This document shows, piece after piece, positions 5,307-9,655 of a stretch of 9,655 nt of DNA. Each line of letters starts with the position of its first letter. Positions within the stretch are counted from its first letter, which is position 1. The stretch covers positions 1 to 9,655 of the forward strand of contig JAFGLK010000367.1 in NCBI GenBank assembly GCA_016928125.1. The letters are read 5' to 3'. The notes under the pieces are model-generated. The model searched no databases, was not told the origin of the DNA, and saw only the letters and a program-made list of their open reading frames with translations. Both the position numbers and the translations under genes were made by a program. Source of the stretch: Anaerolineae bacterium. GTDB taxonomy: Bacteria > Chloroflexota > Anaerolineae > UBA1429.

Positions 5307-8300
5307 CTACGAGGCCCAGGACACGGCATAGTGCTCCTGGCCAACCAACGAGATCAGCTCCCGTTCCAGATTACGTGAGTAGGTTGTCGTCATCTGCGGG
5401 AAAGATAACTCCACACGGCCGTGGCGCCCTGTGAGGGCCACGCGAAAGGGCACATCGCCAGCATGCTTGCCCAACAGGTCGAGCACTTGCTCAGCGAGCT
5501 GGAGCGACTCGGCGTCGCGCTCCTCATCCAGGGGGATCTCCAGCATGAGCTGCCTGGGTTTCGGATCGCGAGTGCGACGTTCCCTTGCCTCGCGTGGCAG
5601 GCTGTAGGCCTCTATGGATTCTGCAAGCAGCTTGGGCGATCCGTCGCGCATATCCACTCTTGCCTGAACGAGCAATAGTGCATCGCCAGACACAAGCTCG
5701 TGGCTCTCCCCGTAGCTCCGTGGGAAAATGACCAACTCGATGGTGCCTGAGAGATCCTCGAGTTGGGCAAACGCCATCGGATCGCCTTTCTTGGTCGTGA
5801 TCTCGCGAGCAGACTCCAAGACCCCGGCGACGGTGATGGTCTGGCCCTCCATGCTGGCCTCGATATGGGACAAGGGCGTCAGCCGATCGTCGACGTACCT
5901 TGAAAGCAGATCGAGCGGATGGCTGGACATGTAGGACCCGAGCAACTCCTTCTCATCGGCCAAGCGGATCTTATCGGGCAGGGGCGGTGCCGTCGTCGTG
6001 AGCTCAAACCGAGCGCCTGTGGCTTGCGCCATGGCGTCGGGGTTCAGATCAAAGAGGCTGGTCTGACCGATCTCTTTCGCACGGTGGATCTCCTGACTCA
6101 CGGCGAACATGGTGTCGAGAGACGCCAGCAGCGCGTTGCGCTCGCCCAGGCTATCCAAAGCCCCTGCGCGAATCAGACACTCGAGAACGCGCTTGTTAAC
6201 CTGGCGCAGATCGATGCGGTTGACCAGGTCATCCACGTCCTCGAAAGGCTGATCGCCTCGCGCCTCGACGATGGCCGCGGCCGGTCCGTCGCCGACATTC
6301 TTGATCGCGCCCAAACCAAACCGGATCGAGAGCTCTCTCTCGCCCAAGAGCTCACGCTGCTCTGCCAGCGTCCCGCAATCGCTGGGCTCGATCACGAAAT
6401 CCGTGCTTGAGAGATTGATATCGGGAGGGTGCACCTGGATGGCAAGTCGGCGGCACTCGCCGATCAGCAGGGGCATTTTCTCCAGGTTGCCGCGCTCGAC
6501 CGAGAGCAGGGCGGCCATGAACTCGACCGGGTAATGGGTCTTCAGGTAAGCCGTCTGCAGTGTGATCACCGCATAGGCAGCCGAATGGGGCTTGTTGAAC
6601 CCATAGTCGGCAAACATCTCGATGTCCGCAAAAACCTTCTCGGCAGTATCCCGGGGTATACCATTCTGCACAGCACCGCCCACAAAGCGAGCGTGCTCTT
6701 TTTCAAGGTCTTTCTTTTTCTTTTTGCCTACAGCGCGTCGCATCAGATCGGCCTCGCCGGCCGCATAGCCAGCCAACTGGGCAGCGATCTGGATGATCTG
6801 CTCTTGATAGACGATAATGCCGTAGGTTTCCTTGAGGATGGGCTCCAGTGATGGATGGTGATAGACGATAGGCGCACGCCCGAATTTGCGGTTGATATAG
6901 TCTGGGATGAATTGCATCGGCCCTGGACGATAGAGGGCCAACAGAGCGATGATCTCGCGAAAGTCGGTGGGCTGCATATCGCGCAGGATCTGGCGCATGC
7001 CCGAGCTTTCCACCTGGAAGACACCCGTCACCTCGCCGGACGAAAGCGTGGCAAAGGTATCGGGGTCATCCAGCGGGATACTGCGTTGCGAGAGCCGAGT
7101 CCCTGTGGTGCAGGCAATCCAATGGAATGCTCGGTCCAACACGGTCAGCGTGGAGAGCCCCAGTACGTCGAGTTTGAGGAGCCCAATCTCCTCTACATCC
7201 TCCATACAGAACTGGGAAACGATACCTTCTCCCTTGGGCGCGCGCTGCAACGGGCAGTACTCAACCAGAGGCTGATCCGAGATCAACACCCCGGCGGCAT
7301 GGGTGGAAAGATGGCGTGAGAGGCCTTGCACAGCCAGCGAATAATCGATCAAACGCTGGATATAGGGCGTCGAATCGTACAGCTCCTTGAGCTCGGGTAC
7401 ATTGTCCAGGCCTTCTCGGATGGTCCTCTTGGGACCAAAGGGGATGAGCTTGGCGATGCGATCCACCTCGGGCAGAGGGATGCCAAGCGCACGCCCCACG
7501 TCGCGTATGGCGCCGCGCGCGGCCATGGTGCCAAAGGTGGCGATCTGCGAGGTGTTCTCTGCGCCATAGCGACGTGTAAGATAGTCGATCACCTCCTGGC
7601 GGCGATCCTCAGGAAAGTCCAAATCGATATCGGGCATGGTGATTCGACCGGGGTTCAGAAAGCGTTCAAAGATGAGCCCCAAGCCAAGCGGCTCCAGGTC
7701 GGTGATCTCCAGGGCATAGGCCACCAAGCTGCCGGGGCCCGAGCCGCGCCCAGGGCCCACCAGCATCTTGGCCTCATCCTTGCACCACTTGACCAGATCG
7801 TGGGTGATGAGGAAATAGTCGTCAAAGCCCATGTCGTGGATCACCTTGAGCTCATGCTCGAGACGCTGCTTGATCTCGGGCGTGATCTGCGCGTAGCACC
7901 TCTCGAGGCCGCGCTCACACAGCATGCGCATATACTCTTGCGAGGTGTAGGGCTCTGGCACGGGGAACTTGGGGAGATGATAGCCCGTAGGGGCCAAATC
8001 CACGTCGCACTGCTCTGCCACAAGGAGTGTGTGCTCCAGCGCCTCGGGATACTCGGGCATGTGGGCCGCCATCTCTTGCGGCGTCATCAGATAGTAATCG
8101 TCGCCACCCATGCGCATGCGATCTGGATCGGAGATGGTCGTCTGCGTCTGCATGGCCAACAGCAGATCCTGTGTGGAGGCGTCCTTTTGATGCACATAGT
8201 GCACATCATTCGTGGCCACACAGCGCAACCCAAACTCGCGACTCAGAGCGACAAGCTGCTGGTTTACCTCCTCGAGCTCAGGCACTCCCGCGTGTCGCTG

Positions 8301-8825
8301 CAGCTCCAGGAAATAGTTGTCAACCCCGAACACCTCTTTGAACCATCCTACCGCTTCGCGCGCCTTGTCCGGCTGTCCTTGAGCCAGGTAGGTCGAGACT
8401 TCGCCCGAAAGGCAGGCGCTCAAGCAGATCAGGCCCTCCGCGTACTGGGCCAACAGTTCGCGATCCACGCGCGGGCGATAGTAGAACCCTTCCAGGTTGG
8501 CGACCGTGACCAATTTGAGGAGGTTCTTGTAGCCGGCCATGTTCTTGGCCAGCAAAATCAGATGAAAAGCCTTGGCGTCGAGCCTGGGCTCTCTTTGGTA
8601 CAGACGACGGGGAGCCTGATATACCTCGCAGCCATAGATGGGCTTGATGCCCGCATTTTGGGCCGCACGGTGAAACTTGATGGTGCCGTACATCTGCCCA
8701 TGATCGGTGAGGGCCAGCGCTTCCATACCCGACCTTTTCGCCTGCTGGCAGAGTTGAGGCAGCCGGGCCAGGCCATCAAGCAGGGAGTACTCGCTATGGA
8801 CATGCAGATGAACAAAAGAAGCCAC
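5307..8825 (-). CDS. dnaE: DNA polymerase III alpha subunit (replicative polymerase)
   Basis: This is a full-length DnaE of 1172 residues, the catalytic subunit of the chromosomal replicase. Order: PHP domain (about 3-280) beginning HLHVHSEYSLLDG; palm and thumb with the catalytic Asp pair in PDIDLDF (Asp401, Asp403) and the third in LKLDVLG (Asp553); the fingers region with GVFQVESSGM (601-610), LYRPGPM (631-637) and the Lys-rich GKKKKKDLEKE (700-710); FNKPHSAAYA (743-752); a helix-hairpin-helix region around 835-890; an internal clamp-binding motif QTSLF (921-925); an OB fold (about 996-1075); and a C-terminal tail. All PHP metal ligands appear present: His8, His10, Asp17, His42, Glu67, His88, Cys138, Asp207 and His209. 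There is no intein, frameshift or missing catalytic residue. I chose the GTG at 8825 because GGGAGG (8833-8838) stands 7 nt before it and the product then starts directly before the conserved HLHVH. An upstream ATG at 8864 would place that site inside the coding sequence. Confidence 0.97.
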   Translation of the reverse strand: MASFVHLHVHSEYSLLDGLARLPQLCQQAKRSGMEALALTDHGQMYGTIKFHRAAQNAGIKPIYGCEVYQAPRRLYQREPRLDAKAFHLILLAKNMAGYKNLLKLVTVANLEGFYYRPRVDRELLAQYAEGLICLSACLSGEVSTYLAQGQPDKAREAVGWFKEVFGVDNYFLELQRHAGVPELEEVNQQLVALSREFGLRCVATNDVHYVHQKDASTQDLLLAMQTQTTISDPDRMRMGGDDYYLMTPQEMAAHMPEYPEALEHTLLVAEQCDVDLAPTGYHLPKFPVPEPYTSQEYMRMLCERGLERCYAQITPEIKQRLEHELKVIHDMGFDDYFLITHDLVKWCKDEAKMLVGPGRGSGPGSLVAYALEITDLEPLGLGLIFERFLNPGRITMPDIDLDFPEDRRQEVIDYLTRRYGAENTSQIATFGTMAARGAIRDVGRALGIPLPEVDRIAKLIPFGPKRTIREGLDNVPELKELYDSTPYIQRLIDYSLAVQGLSRHLSTHAAGVLISDQPLVEYCPLQRAPKGEGIVSQFCMEDVEEIGLLKLDVLGLSTLTVLDRAFHWIACTTGTRLSQRSIPLDDPDTFATLSSGEVTGVFQVESSGMRQILRDMQPTDFREIIALLALYRPGPMQFIPDYINRKFGRAPIVYHHPSLEPILKETYGIIVYQEQIIQIAAQLAGYAAGEADLMRRAVGKKKKKDLEKEHARFVGGAVQNGIPRDTAEKVFADIEMFADYGFNKPHSAAYAVITLQTAYLKTHYPVEFMAALLSVERGNLEKMPLLIGECRRLAIQVHPPDINLSSTDFVIEPSDCGTLAEQRELLGERELSIRFGLGAIKNVGDGPAAAIVEARGDQPFEDVDDLVNRIDLRQVNKRVLECLIRAGALDSLGERNALLASLDTMFAVSQEIHRAKEIGQTSLFDLNPDAMAQATGARFELTTTAPPLPDKIRLADEKELLGSYMSSHPLDLLSRYVDDRLTPLSHIEASMEGQTITVAGVLESAREITTKKGDPMAFAQLEDLSGTIELVIFPRSYGESHELVSGDALLLVQARVDMRDGSPKLLAESIEAYSLPREARERRTRDPKPRQLMLEIPLDEERDAESLQLAEQVLDLLGKHAGDVPFRVALTGRHGRVELSFPQMTTTYSRNLERELISLVGQEHYAVSWAS

Positions 8826-8832
8826 CCGTGAT

Positions 8833-8838
8833 CCTCCC
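8833..8838 (-). promoter_or_regulatory. Strong ribosome binding site that fixes the dnaE GTG start
   Basis: GGGAGG on the minus strand, 7 nt before GTG at 8825, is a near-perfect Shine-Dalgarno sequence. It decides the start in favour of GTG over the ATG 39 nt further upstream. Confidence 0.8.
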
Positions 8839-8912
8839 GGAAGCCATCCCCGGAAACGGCACAAGCGTGTCTGTCAGCAGCGATCAGAAGCGGAGCATCG
8901 AAGGCCATATCC

Positions 8913-8921
8913 ATTCTAGCA
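8913..8921 (-). promoter_or_regulatory. Possible dnaE promoter (extended -10)
   Basis: TGCTAGAAT on the minus strand matches an extended -10 element (TGn followed by TAGAAT). It would start transcription about 80 nt before the dnaE start codon. No good -35 hexamer lies 17 bp upstream, so this is only a candidate. The rest of the gene-free stretch 8826-9121 shows nothing else that I can identify. Confidence 0.35.
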
Positions 8922-9121
8922 CAAGCTGAGAGTCGGAGAAAGCTCTACCTTGCGCTTTGGCACGCGAATCTGGCCCTGTTGAGCTATATTCTCATGGTCT
9001 TTACTCGAATAGCATCATGTCGATATCACTTTTCTCCACCGCAACTTTCGAGGGAATTGGTGCCCAATCCGAGAATTGACGACCTAGGAAACCGGGCTGG
9101 CCGAGGGTCAGCGGCCTCTCC

Positions 9122-9152
9122 AAAATGAAAAAGACGCCCCAAGGGGCGTCTT
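9122..9152 (-). terminator. Intrinsic terminator of the corrinoid-protein gene
   Basis: A 22-bp perfect palindrome (9131-9152, arms AAGACGCCCC and GGGGCGTCTT around a central AA) is followed on the minus strand by TTTCATTTT. It lies 29 nt beyond the stop of the corrinoid-protein gene. On the plus strand no U-tract follows, so it is unidirectional. It insulates dnaE from that gene. Confidence 0.9.
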
Positions 9153-9181
9153 GGATTCTCAGACTCTCGGCCAGATACGTG

Positions 9182-9655
9182 CTACGCGATGCCCAGCAAC
9201 GACTTGACCAGGTTGGCCGCTGCTGCGGCGTCGCGGCCATAGCCATCGGCGCCGATCTCGTCGGCGTATTTCTGGGTCACGGGCGCGCCGCCGATGATCA
9301 CCTTGACTTTGTCGCGCATACCTGCTTCTTGTAGAGCCTCGATGGTGCCCTTCATGCTGGGCATGGTCGTCGTCAGCAGAGCAGACAGACCGATGACCTC
9401 CGCGTTGCTGTCCTGTGCGGCCTTAACGAACTGCTCGGGGCTCACGTCGACCCCGCAGTCGACCACTTCAAAGCCGGCGCCCTCGACCATGATGGAGACG
9501 AGGTTCTTGCCGATGTCGTGCAGATCGCCTTTGACGGTACCGAGGACAACGGTGCCCTTGGGCTCGATCTTTTCTTCCACCAACTGGGGTCGCACGAGTG
9601 CCAGACCAGCCTTCATAGCGCGAGCGGCGATCAGCATCTCGGGGACATAGTACTC
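9182..9655 (-). CDS. Corrinoid (B12)-binding methyl-carrier protein, N-terminal part missing
   Basis: The C-terminal 157 residues are visible, and the reading frame is open to the right edge. The visible part starts at the end of the helical cap domain (MLIAARAMKAGLALVRP). It continues into a cobalamin-binding Rossmann domain with the base-off/His-on signature DLHDIG at visible residues 44-49. His46 would be the lower cobalt ligand. SALLTTTM (91-98) and IIGGAPVT (120-127) follow in the usual order. This is the MtaC/MtbC/MttC-type family: small proteins that carry a methyl group between a substrate-specific methyltransferase (methanol, methylamines, betaines or methoxylated compounds) and a corrinoid:acceptor methyltransferase. 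Which substrate is used cannot be told, because the partner methyltransferase is not in the window. The ATG at 9637 is internal, not the start. A strong terminator follows, so this is the last gene of its transcript. Confidence 0.9.
   Translation of the reverse strand, partial: EYYVPEMLIAARAMKAGLALVRPQLVEEKIEPKGTVVLGTVKGDLHDIGKNLVSIMVEGAGFEVVDCGVDVSPEQFVKAAQDSNAEVIGLSALLTTTMPSMKGTIEALQEAGMRDKVKVIIGGAPVTQKYADEIGADGYGRDAAAAANLVKSLLGIA

Noticed and set aside
6701..6727. An A-rich run on the dnaE coding strand that could cause slippage
   Set aside because: The A runs are interrupted by G and no homopolymer is long enough to be a convincing slippage site. The encoded Lys stretch is expected at this place in DnaE and the frame is intact.
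7326..8831. A 501-codon plus-strand open frame opposite dnaE
   Set aside because: It lies entirely antisense to conserved DnaE sequence, has no recognisable domain, and is best explained by the codon bias of dnaE keeping the opposite frame open.
8826..8864. A 13-residue N-terminal extension of DnaE from an upstream ATG
   Set aside because: It would put the strong GGGAGG ribosome binding site inside the coding sequence. The GTG at 8825 has ideal spacing and fits the family's N-terminus.
9001..9246. An 81-codon minus-strand open frame downstream of, and overlapping the end of, the corrinoid-protein gene
   Set aside because: It overlaps the end of the corrinoid-protein gene in another frame and runs through the intrinsic terminator hairpin. 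It has no ribosome binding site or motif of note.

Overview
The window looks like a chromosomal segment of a free-living, moderately GC-rich bacterium, most plausibly a member of the Chloroflexota. That assignment is an inference. It rests on Gram-positive-type LexA boxes (GAAC-N4-GTTC), a replicative DnaE with a complete PHP metal site, a nucleotidyltransferase-phosphohexomutase fusion, and a style of membrane-anchored AAA/STAND ATPase and small 'MLWFD...' protein that I associate from memory with that phylum. No search was possible. I see no mobile element, CRISPR array, tRNA or rRNA.

Layout from left to right. On the minus strand is the 5' part of a LarA-like (nickel-dependent lactate racemase family) gene, cut by the left edge (1-461). 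Upstream of it, also on minus, is a two-domain gene (575-2758): a GlmU-like sugar-1-phosphate nucleotidyltransferase domain with a degenerate signature loop, followed by an apparently intact phosphohexomutase. A divergent control region follows (about 2759-3031). It holds a perfect consensus plus-strand promoter (TTGACA, 17 bp, TATAAT) overlapped by two LexA-type palindromes that are exact reverse complements of each other. This promoter points through a roughly 210-nt hairpin-rich leader, which may encode a 55-residue peptide, to a small plus-strand gene (3032-3265) of unknown function. That gene converges on a minus-strand gene for a membrane-anchored ATPase (3289-5175). Upstream of the ATPase gene is full-length dnaE (5307-8825, minus), which starts at GTG behind a strong ribosome binding site. 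A 356-bp gene-free stretch (8826-9181) holds a possible dnaE promoter and a textbook intrinsic terminator. The terminator belongs to a corrinoid (B12) methyl-carrier protein gene cut by the right edge (9182-9655, minus).

How the genes fit together. dnaE and the ATPase gene are co-directional, 131 bp apart, with no clear terminator between them, so they may share a transcript. The fusion enzyme suggests making or activating a sugar 1-phosphate for envelope precursors. The corrinoid protein and the LarA-like enzyme are metabolic genes without a visible functional link to the rest.

The most unusual element is the doubly operated, consensus-strength promoter. It predicts a tightly repressed, DNA-damage-inducible transcript whose product is an uncharacterised small protein, and possibly a peptide or structured RNA.
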